Source of the DNA: Alistipes sp.
GTDB lineage: Bacteria > Bacteroidota > Bacteroidia > Bacteroidales > Rikenellaceae
DNA length: 15,427 bases
Direction of reading: 5' to 3'
NCBI GenBank assembly: GCA_017559685.1
Contig: JAFYQY010000051.1
Span: forward strand, 1 to 15,427
In this document: positions 5,836 to 14,092 of the stretch, in pieces
Layout: each line of letters opens with the position of its first letter
Numbering within the stretch: the first letter of the stretch is position 1
The notes under the pieces: model-generated
The model's database searches: none
Seen by the model: the letters and a program-made list of their open reading frames with translations, nothing else
What the model was told of the DNA's origin: nothing
Program-made: the position numbers and the translations under genes

Positions 5836-8343
5836 GTGGTAACTCCAAAGAGCGTCATATATCCATCGAACTTCGAGGATAAGATTGGCTTTAGCGCCAT
5901 TCGTGAGCAGGTTGTTGCATTGTGTACAATGCAGCACGCCCGTGAATTGCTTGCAGAGGAGGGTTTTGCCACCACCGAGAAGGAGATTTCACGCCGTCAC
6001 AACCTTGCTGAGGAGATGCGACAGATTCTCCTCACCGAGCGCAACGCCCCAACCGAGGAGTTCTACGATATTGCCGACATAGTCGAGAAGGCAAAGGTCG
6101 AGGGAACATTCTTGGAGGTACAGGAGGTTGTGCAGTTGGGACGTGCGTTGATTTCGGCAGGCGACTTTGTGCAGTTCTTGCACAAGAGCGACGTAGAGCG
6201 ATACCCTACCCTCATCACGCTTGCCAAGCCCGTAAAGGCGTTGTGGAATATTGTGGCAGATATTCGTCGCATCGTCGATGACAACAACACGGTGCGTGAT
6301 GGCGCATCGGAGGAGTTGCGCAACATCCGCCAGCAAATTCGTCGCCACGAGGGACAGGTATCAAAGCGATTGCAAGCCATTTTGCAATCGGCAAAGTCGA
6401 GCGGTATTGTGGAGAGCGACGCATCGATTTCGATTCGTGATGGTCGTGCCGTAATACCTGTTTCGGCAGGAAATAAGCGCAAACTCAATGGCTTCATCCA
6501 CGACGAGTCGGCTACGGGTAAGACCTTCTATATCGAGCCTGCCGAGGTTGTCGAGTTGAACAATATGTTGCGAGAGTTGGAGTACGAGGAGCGCCGAGAG
6601 ATTGTTCGCATTTTGACCGCCTTTACCGACGTCGTACGCCTCGACATCAAGGATGTGGAGCGCACCGAGGGCTTTATGGCGATAGTGGATATGGTGCGTG
6701 CCAAGGCTCGTTGGGCATTGGAAAATAGCGCCGCAAAACCGATAATCTCGAACGACGATCGCCTCGTATTACACACCGCAAAACACCCATTGCTGGCGCA
6801 GTCGCTCAAGCGACACAAACGCACGATCATCCCACTCGATGTAGAGTTGGATGGCGAGCGTCGAATAATGGTTATTTCGGGTCCAAACGCAGGTGGTAAG
6901 TCGGTTTGTCTCAAAACTATAGGCTTGCTGCAGTATATGTTCCAATGCGGTTTCCCGATTACCGCATCGGAGGCGAGCGAGTTGCCCGTTTTCAACAAGA
7001 TTTACATCAACATCGGCGACGAACAATCCATCGATAACGACCTTTCGACCTACTCGTCACACCTCCTCAATATGAAGGCGATGGTGGCGGGTGCCGATAA
7101 GCACACAATGGTCTTGATAGATGAGTTCGGCTCGGGAACAGAGCCTGTGATTGGCTCGGCTATTGCCGAGGCGATACTCGAAAAGTTGGTGGCAAGTGGT
7201 TGCTACGGCGTCATCACAACCCACTACTCGAATATCAAGTACTACGCCTCGAATCACGAGGGTGTTATCAACGGAGCGATGATGTTCGATGTGCAGAACA
7301 TCCGACCTCTGTTCCGCTTGGAGTGTGGCAAGCCAGGTAGTTCGTTTGCGATAGAGATTGCTCGCAAGATTGGTCTCCCCGAGGATATTATCGCCTCAGC
7401 AAAGGAGAAGGCGGGCTCGGAGCATATCGACCTCGAGAAGCAGTTGCGTGAGGTGGCTCGTGATAAGCACTATTGGGCGCAGAAGCGTGAGCGCATCCGT
7501 CAGACCGACCGCAAGGTCGAGGAGATGGAGCAGGCGTTGAGCGAGAAGCTCTCGACTATCCGTGAGGAGCGCAACCGCATTATCCACGAGGCAAAGGCGC
7601 AAGCAAAGGAGTTGGTGGCGGAGGCTAACCGCCAAATCGAGAATACTATTAAGGGTATTCGTGAGGCGCAAGCCGAGAAGGAGCAGACCAAGTTGTTGCG
7701 CCGTGAGTTCGAGGAGTTCCGAGAGGAGATCGAGGCAGACAACTCGACCGACAACGAGCGCATTGAGCGTGAAATGGAGCGCCTCCGTCGTCGTCAGCAG
7801 CGACGAGAGGAGCGTAAAAATAACCCTGCCGAGAAGAAGGCAGAGCAACCACAACAACCCGCAAAGAAGGCACTTCCGTTGGAGGTGGGAGCTAAGGTGC
7901 GCCTTATGGGGCAGAATGGCGTGGGCGTTGTAAAGGAGATACAAGGCAAGAGGGCACAAGTGGCTTTCGGAGCGATTTTGACTACGGTCGAGACGGCACG
8001 ATTGGAGGTTATCTCCTCGGCCGAGTTCAAGCGGATGACCCGCCCTGAGACCCCTCGCACCGTTATTTCGGCCGATATTTCGCAACGCCGATTGAACTTC
8101 CGCTCCTCGATAGATATTCGTGGCGAGCGTGTAGTCGAGGCGTTGGAGCAAGTGCAGACTTTGGTCGACGATGCTCTTATGGTGGGCGTAAGCACGGTAA
8201 CTATTTTGCACGGTAAGGGCACAGGAGCATTGAAGGAGGAGGTACGACGTTACCTTCGCTCGTTGCCACAAGTGGCAAGTGCAACCGACGACCACCCTGA
8301 CCGTGGTGGCTCGGGTATAACAATAGTAACTTTCAAAGAGTAG
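5836..8343 (+). CDS. mutS2: MutS2 family ATPase/endonuclease
   Basis: MutS2 is a MutS paralogue without the mismatch-binding domain. Depending on species it suppresses recombination or rescues collided ribosomes. The 835-residue length is typical. The N-terminal core and clamp occupy about 1-330. The ABC-type ATPase has Walker A GPNAGGKS at 349-356 and Walker B VLIDEFGSGTEP at 426-437, followed by the ABC/MutS region to about 520. A long charged coiled coil runs about 530-670, then a small KOW-like beta segment near 690-740 (EVGAKVRLMGQNGVGVVKEI). The C-terminal Smr nuclease domain has IDIRGER near 759-765 and HGKGTGALKEE at 792-802, so both Smr motifs are intact. The start is GTG at 5836. 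The family-typical opening IYPSNFEDKIGF begins at residue 8 and no ATG is near, which supports this start. It lies 14 bases after the MCE gene and 3 before murF-alr. Confidence 0.96.
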   Translation: MVTPKSVIYPSNFEDKIGFSAIREQVVALCTMQHARELLAEEGFATTEKEISRRHNLAEEMRQILLTERNAPTEEFYDIADIVEKAKVEGTFLEVQEVVQLGRALISAGDFVQFLHKSDVERYPTLITLAKPVKALWNIVADIRRIVDDNNTVRDGASEELRNIRQQIRRHEGQVSKRLQAILQSAKSSGIVESDASISIRDGRAVIPVSAGNKRKLNGFIHDESATGKTFYIEPAEVVELNNMLRELEYEERREIVRILTAFTDVVRLDIKDVERTEGFMAIVDMVRAKARWALENSAAKPIISNDDRLVLHTAKHPLLAQSLKRHKRTIIPLDVELDGERRIMVISGPNAGGKSVCLKTIGLLQYMFQCGFPITASEASELPVFNKIYINIGDEQSIDNDLSTYSSHLLNMKAMVAGADKHTMVLIDEFGSGTEPVIGSAIAEAILEKLVASGCYGVITTHYSNIKYYASNHEGVINGAMMFDVQNIRPLFRLECGKPGSSFAIEIARKIGLPEDIIASAKEKAGSEHIDLEKQLREVARDKHYWAQKRERIRQTDRKVEEMEQALSEKLSTIREERNRIIHEAKAQAKELVAEANRQIENTIKGIREAQAEKEQTKLLRREFEEFREEIEADNSTDNERIEREMERLRRRQQRREERKNNPAEKKAEQPQQPAKKALPLEVGAKVRLMGQNGVGVVKEIQGKRAQVAFGAILTTVETARLEVISSAEFKRMTRPETPRTVISADISQRRLNFRSSIDIRGERVVEALEQVQTLVDDALMVGVSTVTILHGKGTGALKEEVRRYLRSLPQVASATDDHPDRGGSGITIVTFKE

Positions 8344-8346
8344 GCG

Positions 8347-10704
8347 ATGAGATACTTTTTGTCGGACATAGCAAAGATTGTTGGCGGTAGGCTCGTCGGA
8401 TGTGACTTAGAGGTTACATCGGTGGCTACCGACAGCCGTTCCTATGCAATAACAGGCGATGCACTCTTTGTTGCTATGCGAGGAGTGAATCACGATGCGC
8501 ACGACTATATCGCAGAGGTTGCCGAGCGAGGTGTTAAGGCCTTTATGGTGGAGCACGAGCCGTCATTCTCTATGCCGAAGGAGCTGTACGGCGTAGTGAT
8601 TGTTAAAAATTCGCTCGTGGCTTTGCAGGCGTTAGCCGAACACCACCGCCAGGCGTTCAATGGCAAGGTTGTGGCTATCACGGGCTCGAATGGCAAGACC
8701 ACCGTCAAGGAGTGGATTTCGCAGTGCGCACCGAGCAATGCCCGCATATTCCGTTCGCCACGTAGCTACAACTCGCAGTTGGGTGTGGCACTCTCGCTTT
8801 TGATGTTGGACAGCAACTACGACACAGCCATTATCGAGGCGGGTATCTCGCAAGCGGGCGAGATGGAGCGACTTCAGAAGATGATTCAGCCCGACACAGT
8901 GATATTCACTTCGATTGGCGATGCACATCAGCAGGGCTTTGCTTCGTTAGAGGAGAAGATATCAGAAAAGTTACTCTTGGCAAAGGGGGCAGATACCATT
9001 ATATACCACTCGGCATATACGCCATTGGCCGAAGCTATCGAGAAGGCGTACGGAGACCACAAGTTGGTGGATGCAGCGCAGGTGTGCGTAGCACAAATGG
9101 GCGACACCGCCTCGCAACGCAATGCCGAGATTGTGGCAACACTCTTTGCCGAGATGGAGTTCGAGGCGCCCGACTTCTCGCAACTACAACCCGTAGCTAT
9201 GCGTTTGGAGGTTAAGCAGGGTATCGAGAATTCGATTATCATCGACGACTCGTACAGCGTCGACCTGAACTCGCTCTCGATTGCGCTCGACAACCTTCGT
9301 TCGGTGGCGGGCAACCGCAAGACGATGCTCGTCTTATCGGATATTTTGCAGAGTGGCGACGATGTATATACCGAGGTGGCGCAGATGGTGCAACACGCAG
9401 GTATCGACCACTTCGTGGGCATCGGCGAGGCTATCGCATCGCATCGCAACCACTTTGGCACAAACAGCATATTCTTTGGCTCGGTGGAAGAGACTCTCGA
9501 GAATGTCTCGAAGCTCGATATCGCCGACCACGCAATACTTATCAAGGGTAACCGTGCAAGTCGTATGGAGCGACTCTCACACCGCTTGGAGCAACATAGC
9601 CACACAACCATTTTGGAGGTAAATCTCCAGGCTATGGTGCGCAATATCAACTACTTCCGCTCGAAGATAGGAGCCTCGACACGCCTTGTTGCTATGATTA
9701 AGGCTTCGGGCTACGGTGCTGGCGAGAGGGAGGTGGCGCAGATGTTGCAGAAGCAGGGTATGAACTACCTCGCTGTAGCTTTTGCCGACGAGGGCGTAGC
9801 TCTGCGAGAGGGTGGCATCACAATGCCTATCGTGGTGTTGAATGCCGACGATGCAAGCTTCGACACGATGATTGCCCACTCGCTCGAACCCGAGATATAT
9901 TCGTTCCGTTCGCTCGCCTCGTTTGTGCAGGCGGTGGAGCGTGCGGGCGAGATTAACTACCCTATCCACATCAAGATTGACAGCGGAATGCACCGACTCG
10001 GCTTTGCCGAGAGCGATGTCGAAAAGTTGAACTACGAGCTTGCACAAGCGAAGCAGAGTGTGCGTGTGGCTTCGATTTTCACCCACCTCTGCGTGGCTGA
10101 TGACACCACACAAGACGACTTCTCGAAGGAGCAGATTGAGCGTTTCGACCACATAAGCAGCGCCATTATGGTCTCTTTGCCATATCGTCCACTCCGCCAC
10201 GCAGCGGCATCGGAGGCGATGTTGCGATTCGAGGAGGCGAGATTCGATATGTGCCGTTTGGGTATTGGCCTCTACGGTTTCTCGACCAGCGTAGGCGATG
10301 AGTTGGAGCCTGTTTCGACGCTCCGCACCCGCATTGTACAAATTCGCACCCTCCACGACGGCGACACCGTAGGCTACGGTCGTAACGGCAAAATCGTGGG
10401 CGAGAAGCGCATTGCAACCATCCCTGTCGGCTATGCCGACGGCCTCAACCGCCACCTCGGAAATGGTGCGTGGGAGATGATTGTAGGTGGCAAGCGTGCC
10501 AAGACCGTAGGCAACATCTGTATGGATAGTTCTATGATCGACATTACGGGTATTGCTGGCGTAGAGGAGGGCGACGAGGTAAAAATCTTCTCGGCAGAGA
10601 GGGGCAATACCGCCGAAGATATGGCGGCTGTGCTCGGCACAATACCTTATGAGGTTTTGACATCGGTGGCAAAGCGAGTAAAACGCATATATATAAATGA
10701 GTAG
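8347..10704 (+). CDS. murF-alr: Fused MurF (UDP-MurNAc-tripeptide:D-Ala-D-Ala ligase) and alanine racemase
   Basis: This 785-residue protein joins two consecutive activities of the D-alanine branch of peptidoglycan synthesis in the cytoplasm: racemisation of L-Ala to D-Ala, and ATP-dependent addition of D-Ala-D-Ala to the UDP-MurNAc-tripeptide. Residues about 1-415 are MurF, with the nucleotide loop ITGSNGKTT (111-119), the EAGIS segment and the TSIGDAH segment of Mur ligases. Residues about 419-785 are the racemase. The PLP lysine is Lys452 in AMIKASGYGAG, a variant of the usual KANAYGHG, and the catalytic tyrosine is Tyr677 in TVGYGR; the CMDSSMID motif is also present. Such fusions are standard in Bacteroidota. 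In the MurF half, the usual Asn after Tyr in the DSYN-type motif is Ser (DDSYSVDLNSL). It starts 3 bases after the mutS2 stop, and its stop overlaps the next gene by 8 bases. Confidence 0.96.
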   Translation: MRYFLSDIAKIVGGRLVGCDLEVTSVATDSRSYAITGDALFVAMRGVNHDAHDYIAEVAERGVKAFMVEHEPSFSMPKELYGVVIVKNSLVALQALAEHHRQAFNGKVVAITGSNGKTTVKEWISQCAPSNARIFRSPRSYNSQLGVALSLLMLDSNYDTAIIEAGISQAGEMERLQKMIQPDTVIFTSIGDAHQQGFASLEEKISEKLLLAKGADTIIYHSAYTPLAEAIEKAYGDHKLVDAAQVCVAQMGDTASQRNAEIVATLFAEMEFEAPDFSQLQPVAMRLEVKQGIENSIIIDDSYSVDLNSLSIALDNLRSVAGNRKTMLVLSDILQSGDDVYTEVAQMVQHAGIDHFVGIGEAIASHRNHFGTNSIFFGSVEETLENVSKLDIADHAILIKGNRASRMERLSHRLEQHSHTTILEVNLQAMVRNINYFRSKIGASTRLVAMIKASGYGAGEREVAQMLQKQGMNYLAVAFADEGVALREGGITMPIVVLNADDASFDTMIAHSLEPEIYSFRSLASFVQAVERAGEINYPIHIKIDSGMHRLGFAESDVEKLNYELAQAKQSVRVASIFTHLCVADDTTQDDFSKEQIERFDHISSAIMVSLPYRPLRHAAASEAMLRFEEARFDMCRLGIGLYGFSTSVGDELEPVSTLRTRIVQIRTLHDGDTVGYGRNGKIVGEKRIATIPVGYADGLNRHLGNGAWEMIVGGKRAKTVGNICMDSSMIDITGIAGVEEGDEVKIFSAERGNTAEDMAAVLGTIPYEVLTSVAKRVKRIYINE

Positions 10705-11416
10705 TATGGCAGGCACTCTATATCTTATTCCGTGTCCTATTTCGGAGGATACTCTACCCTACGACGTAACCCCCGAAGGCAATCGCAATGTGATAACATC
10801 GCTCGACTACTTTATTGTCGAGAATTTGCGTTCGGCACGCCGCTTCTTATCGAAGGCGGGCTTGTCGGGACATATTGACGAGTTGGAGTTCGACGAGTTG
10901 AGCGAGCACACCACCTCACCACGAGATATCGAGCGAATGGTCTCGAAAATTAAGAGCGGTCGCTCGGCAGGTGTTATCTCGGAGGCGGGAGTTCCAGCTG
11001 TGGCAGACCCAGGACAACTCGTTGTCGAGGCGTGCCACCGTGCAGGCATCAAAGTTGTACCTCTTGTGGGCCCTTCGTCGATTATTATGGCGGTGATGGC
11101 TTCGGGATTGAGCGGTCAGTCGTTCGCATTCAATGGCTATCTGCCCGTAAAAGAGCCAGATCGTACACGAGCAATAAAGCGTTTGGAGAGCCGTGCCGTA
11201 GGCGAGCACCAGTCGCAGCTCTTTATCGAGGCGCCTTATCGCAATGTGAAGTTGGCCGAGCAGATTATCGCCTCGTGCGGAGCGCAGACTCGTCTCTGCA
11301 TCGCTTGCGACATAACCTCCGCTAACGAGTATGTGCGCACGGCAACTATTGCCGAGTGGCGCAAAATGGGGTTGCCCGACATCAACAAGCGCCCTACAAT
11401 ATTTATTATAGGATAG
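10697..11416 (+). CDS. SAM-dependent methyltransferase, RsmI/tetrapyrrole-methylase family (short form)
   Basis: At 239 residues this is shorter than canonical RsmI (about 280), which methylates the 2'-O of C1402 in 16S rRNA. Family signatures present are GTLYLIPCPI near the N-terminus, VISEAGVPAVADPG (about 98-111), VVPLVGPSS (about 123-131) and FIEAPYRN, the counterparts of RsmI's LVSDAGTPxISDPG, PGPSA and FYESPHR. The canonical ATPIGNLEDI/AEDTR segment is replaced by CPISEDTLPYD and a VENLRSARRFL stretch. That suggests the Bacteroidota-specific RsmI-like branch rather than RsmI itself, so the RNA substrate is uncertain. The ATG at 10697 overlaps the murF-alr stop by 8 bases, implying translational coupling. 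An ATG at 10706 (MAGTLYLIP) is an equally plausible start and resembles the family N-terminus more closely. It is the last gene of the packed run. Confidence 0.87.
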   Translation: MSSMAGTLYLIPCPISEDTLPYDVTPEGNRNVITSLDYFIVENLRSARRFLSKAGLSGHIDELEFDELSEHTTSPRDIERMVSKIKSGRSAGVISEAGVPAVADPGQLVVEACHRAGIKVVPLVGPSSIIMAVMASGLSGQSFAFNGYLPVKEPDRTRAIKRLESRAVGEHQSQLFIEAPYRNVKLAEQIIASCGAQTRLCIACDITSANEYVRTATIAEWRKMGLPDINKRPTIFIIG

Positions 11417-11525
11417 AAGAAATCGATATATTCACAGCTTTTACGCTAACGGTCATTTAACCTTTTCGAGAAAAAGCTATCTACCCTAATAGAGAGTTTT
11501 ACTTGAAAAGTAAGTTACAAAGATT
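11417..11525. other. Intergenic gap before the aromatic-pathway gene, no firm signal
   Basis: These 109 AT-rich bases separate the methylase from the DAHP synthase fusion. A 7-base inverted repeat (AGCTTTT at 11436-11442, AAAAGCT at 11472-11478) is present, but with a 29-base spacer and no T run. I see no clean TAnnTTTG element, although a promoter is expected because the gap breaks the tight spacing upstream. Confidence 0.35.
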
Positions 11526-12581
11526 ATGAAACTTAAGAAACCTTTAATCATCGCTGGTCCGTGCAGTGCCGAGACCGAAGAGCAGGTTATTGCCACAGCG
11601 CAAGGACTTGCTGCAACAGGCAAGGTTGATGTTTTGCGTGCAGGAGTGTGGAAGCCTCGCACCAAGCCCAACACCTTCGAGGGCGTAGGCGCAGAGGCGT
11701 TGCCGTGGTTGGCTAAAGCTAAGGCTTTGACAGGTCTGCCTATAGCGACCGAAGTGGCTACTGCAAAGCACGTGGAGAGCGCATTGGAGCACGGCGTAGA
11801 TATCTTGTGGATAGGCGCACGCACTTCGGCCAATCCGTTCTCGATGCAGGAGGTTGCCGAGGCGTTGAGAGGCATTGAGAAGCCCGTATTCGTAAAAAAC
11901 CCTGTGAATGTCGATGTCGATTTGTGGTGTGGTGCCGTGGAGCGCCTTGCCGTATGCAGAGTTAAGAATCTCGGTCTTATTCATCGTGGTTTCTCACGCT
12001 ACGGCGAGAGCAAATACCGCAATGCACCGATGTGGAACCTTGCTCTCGAGATGCGTCGTCGTATGCCCGAGTTGCAGATGCTCTGCGACCCTTCGCACAT
12101 CTGCGGTTGCCGAGACTATATTGCCGACATAGCACAGCAGGCGATAGACTTGGACTACGACGGTCTGATGATTGAGAGCCACGTATCGCCAGACGAGGCG
12201 TGGAGCGATGCAAAACAGCAACTCACACCCGATGCGCTCAACACTCTCCTCGAGGGTATAAAGTGGCGTGCCGGCGAGTCGGAGTCGGAGAGCTATAAGA
12301 GTGCATTGTTGGGTTTGCGTGAGCAGATTGACGACCTCGATATCGAGATTTTACGACTCCTTGCCGAGCGAATGAATGTGGCCGAGAAGATTGGTCTCAT
12401 CAAGCGAGAGAACGATGTCCGCATCCTTCAGTCGTCACGTTGGGAGGATATTATGGTGAGAGCGCTTGCACGCAGTTCGTCGCTGGGCTTGAGCAAGCCA
12501 TTCTTGCGCACCCTGCTCGATGCAATCCACATCGAGAGTATCAGTCGCCAGAACAAGGTGATGAAGGGCGAAAACGAGTAG
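11526..12581 (+). CDS. Bifunctional DAHP synthase / chorismate mutase (AroQ type)
   Basis: The 351-residue fusion carries the first step of the shikimate pathway (PEP + erythrose 4-phosphate to DAHP) and the branch step from chorismate to prephenate, leading to Phe and Tyr. Residues about 1-245 are a type I-beta DAHP synthase: GPCSAE (11-16) with the metal-ligand Cys13, KPRTKPNTFEG (43-53), GARTSANPF (98-105), the KNP segment (124-126) and DPSHICG (188-194). Residues about 258-346 are an AroQ chorismate mutase with active-site candidates Arg265 (LREQIDDLD), Arg282, Lys293 (IGLIKREND), Arg305/Glu307 and Gln342 (SRQNK). The same architecture is known from Porphyromonas gingivalis and Prevotella, where the C-terminal mutase also mediates prephenate feedback inhibition. 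That regulation is inferred here. It is separated by 109 bases from the upstream run and is 17 bases from the next gene. Confidence 0.95.
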   Translation: MKLKKPLIIAGPCSAETEEQVIATAQGLAATGKVDVLRAGVWKPRTKPNTFEGVGAEALPWLAKAKALTGLPIATEVATAKHVESALEHGVDILWIGARTSANPFSMQEVAEALRGIEKPVFVKNPVNVDVDLWCGAVERLAVCRVKNLGLIHRGFSRYGESKYRNAPMWNLALEMRRRMPELQMLCDPSHICGCRDYIADIAQQAIDLDYDGLMIESHVSPDEAWSDAKQQLTPDALNTLLEGIKWRAGESESESYKSALLGLREQIDDLDIEILRLLAERMNVAEKIGLIKRENDVRILQSSRWEDIMVRALARSSSLGLSKPFLRTLLDAIHIESISRQNKVMKGENE

Positions 12582-12598
12582 GATAAATAGGATATATT

Positions 12599-13903
12599 AT
12601 GAGGAGATTTTTTACCACCATATTGGCATTGTCGTCGTTGATGATTGGCTTGGCACAGCAGGTCTACCGCACCGAATTTTCGGTCTACGACCTTCGTGAT
12701 GCCGCACTCAAGCACGACCACTCGCAAACCGAGCGACACATAACTTTCGCACCGAAGAGCGTTACGGTGGTCGGAAAAGTCGAGGTTGTGGGTCAGACTG
12801 TAAATATGCCTACGGCGTGGAGCGACTACAACGTCTATATCCACATTCAAAACACTATCAAGGCATACGACCTGGTGGTAAACGAGCAGTTGGTGGCCTC
12901 GGTCGAGGACTCATACACCCCTGCCGACTTCCTCCTCTCGCCATATCTAAAACAGGGCGACAACGAGATTTTGCTGTTGCTCCGTCGCTCGGAGGCTATC
13001 GAGTTGCACAAGGACTCGAAGAGCAACCTCGTGGAGCAGTTTAGTGGCTCGTACCTCTTTGCTCAGCACCGCAAGCACATCTTCGACTACGATGCACGCA
13101 TCGTGGAGAAGGCCGACGGCAAGGGGCTTGCACTCGAGCTCGACATCGCCGTACGCAACGACTTCAACTTCGAGGAGACTCTCCTAGTGGGCTACGACAT
13201 CTACTCGCCCGACAACAAACTTATCGACTACACCGTGCGTGAGTTCTCGGTGGCGGGACGAAGCGTTGACACGCTCCGCATTCGCACTTCGTTAGGCGAG
13301 GTGGGACGCAACCTTTGGAGCGCCACAAACCCAAAGCTCTACCGCTTGACTCTCTACACCAAGCGTGATAGCAAGCCTCGTGAGTATATCTCGTTCCAAC
13401 TCGGCGCAGGTCGTACAACCTATGCCGACGGCAAAATTTTGCGCAACGGCAAGGCGGTGGATATTAAGTCTACTCGCTACAATGCCCGCACAACATACGA
13501 GGAGGCTCTCGCCGAGATCAAGGCGTTGAAGGCAAAAGGTTTCAATACCCTTCTGCCAGACAACCCACAACCAGAGTGGTTCTACGACATCTGCGACGGC
13601 TTGGGCGTCTACGTAATCGAGAGAGCAAACATCAACCCTAACGAGGAGCCTACAAACCGCAAGGTGGGTGGCACTCCGTCGAATAACCCCGAGCTCTTGG
13701 GCGAGTATCTCGCACGAGTGAAGGCTATGTACTACCGCACACGCAACCATTCGTGCATTATCGCCTACGCTTTGGGTGGAGACAACGCAGGTAATGGCTA
13801 CAATATGTACAAGGCCTATCAATGGCTCAAGGGCGTAGAGAAGGAGCGTGCCGTGATATGCACCTCGGCCGATGGAGAGTGGAATAGCGATGCTAATCTT
13901 TAG
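12599..13903 (+). CDS. Truncated, catalytically degenerate GH2 (beta-galactosidase-like) secreted protein
   Basis: The 434-residue product starts with a signal peptide (MRRFFTTILALSSLMIGLAQ), so it should be exported. Residues about 25-155 resemble the GH2 N-terminal carbohydrate-binding domain. Residues about 160-270 resemble the Ig-like domain, ending in NLWSATNPKLYRLTL (GH2 consensus WSAExPxLYxL). From about 280 the barrel start is recognisable (LRNGKAVDIK, WFYDICDGLGVYVIERANIN, RVKAMYYRTRNHSCIIAYAL), but key residues are gone. GVNRHE reads STRYNA. The acid/base motif LGNEAGNG reads LGGDNAGNG (392-400), with no Glu and an extra residue. The frame stops at 434, before the nucleophile region, whereas active GH2 beta-galactosidases usually exceed 600-1000 residues. 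It is therefore either a retained non-catalytic protein or a decayed gene. The open, signal-bearing frame with neighbour-like codon use favours retention. It starts 17 bases after the DAHP synthase gene, so the two may be co-transcribed. Its ligand and role are unknown. Confidence 0.8.
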   Translation: MRRFFTTILALSSLMIGLAQQVYRTEFSVYDLRDAALKHDHSQTERHITFAPKSVTVVGKVEVVGQTVNMPTAWSDYNVYIHIQNTIKAYDLVVNEQLVASVEDSYTPADFLLSPYLKQGDNEILLLLRRSEAIELHKDSKSNLVEQFSGSYLFAQHRKHIFDYDARIVEKADGKGLALELDIAVRNDFNFEETLLVGYDIYSPDNKLIDYTVREFSVAGRSVDTLRIRTSLGEVGRNLWSATNPKLYRLTLYTKRDSKPREYISFQLGAGRTTYADGKILRNGKAVDIKSTRYNARTTYEEALAEIKALKAKGFNTLLPDNPQPEWFYDICDGLGVYVIERANINPNEEPTNRKVGGTPSNNPELLGEYLARVKAMYYRTRNHSCIIAYALGGDNAGNGYNMYKAYQWLKGVEKERAVICTSADGEWNSDANL

Positions 13904-13921
13904 ATAGCGGAAAACGGAAAA

Positions 13922-13943
13922 CTCCCGATAATTAAAATCGGAG
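13922..13943 (+). terminator. Weak hairpin after the GH2-like gene
   Basis: CCGAT (13925-13929) and ATCGG (13937-13941) pair around AATTAAA. Two more pairs (CT with AG) form if one C is bulged. The hairpin begins 19 bases after the stop. Only a later TATTTTTG run follows, with no immediate U tract, so termination is possible but weakly supported. Confidence 0.3.
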
Positions 13944-13953
13944 GTGATGAGGC

Positions 13954-13961
13954 TATTTTTG
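13954..13961 (+). promoter_or_regulatory. Candidate -7 promoter element for rlmH
   Basis: TATTTTTG fits the Bacteroidota consensus TAnnTTTG and lies about 130 bases before the rlmH ATG. No TTG-type -33 element is seen at the expected spacing; the region is the AATTAAA loop of the preceding hairpin. A long, structured leader would result if this is used. Confidence 0.3.
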
Positions 13962-14092
13962 TGCGTTACGCAGTGGCGGAAAGCGCAGCATAGTCAGTCT
14001 ATGATGTGAGCATTACGACGCAAGTAAGGTGCAAAAAGAGTCCATCGGAACGATTTACGACACAAATACGGAACCTGCTCAAACTTGAGTTT
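13962..14092 (+). other. Inverted-repeat-rich leader upstream of rlmH
   Basis: This non-coding stretch holds three short perfect inverted repeats: TGCGT-T-ACGCA (13962-13972), CATAG-TCAGT-CTATG (13989-14003) and CTCAA-AC-TTGAG (14078-14089), the last ending 3 bases before the rlmH ATG. The rlmH frame stays open upstream to a GTG at 14006. However, that would add 29 residues absent from normal RlmH, so I treat it as untranslated. It could be a structured 5' leader or a copy of a dispersed intergenic repeat. Confidence 0.4.

Noticed and set aside
8263..8278. Palindrome TTGCCACAAGTGGCAA
   Set aside because: It lies inside the conserved Smr domain of mutS2 and is explained by codons for LPQVAS. 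There is no regulatory context.
7396..8295. A 299-codon minus-strand open frame opposite the MutS2 coiled coil and Smr domain
   Set aside because: Its Leu-rich composition is the mirror of Glu/Gln/Lys codons in the coiled coil, and it has no independent start context or homology signature.
9577..10716. A 379-codon minus-strand open frame opposite the racemase half of murF-alr
   Set aside because: The plus-strand frame has full domain signatures. The minus product shows no family motif and is His/Cys/Leu-rich, as antisense shadows here tend to be.
11436..11478. AGCTTTT/AAAAGCT inverted repeat as a terminator after the methylase gene
   Set aside because: The spacer is 29 bases, the arms are AT-rich and no U tract follows, so it does not support a terminator call.
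14006..14092. Upstream in-frame GTG extension of rlmH by 29 codons
   Set aside because: RlmH proteins are about 155-157 residues and begin with the strand found at the ATG at 14093. The extension has no family counterpart and contains palindromic non-coding-like sequence.
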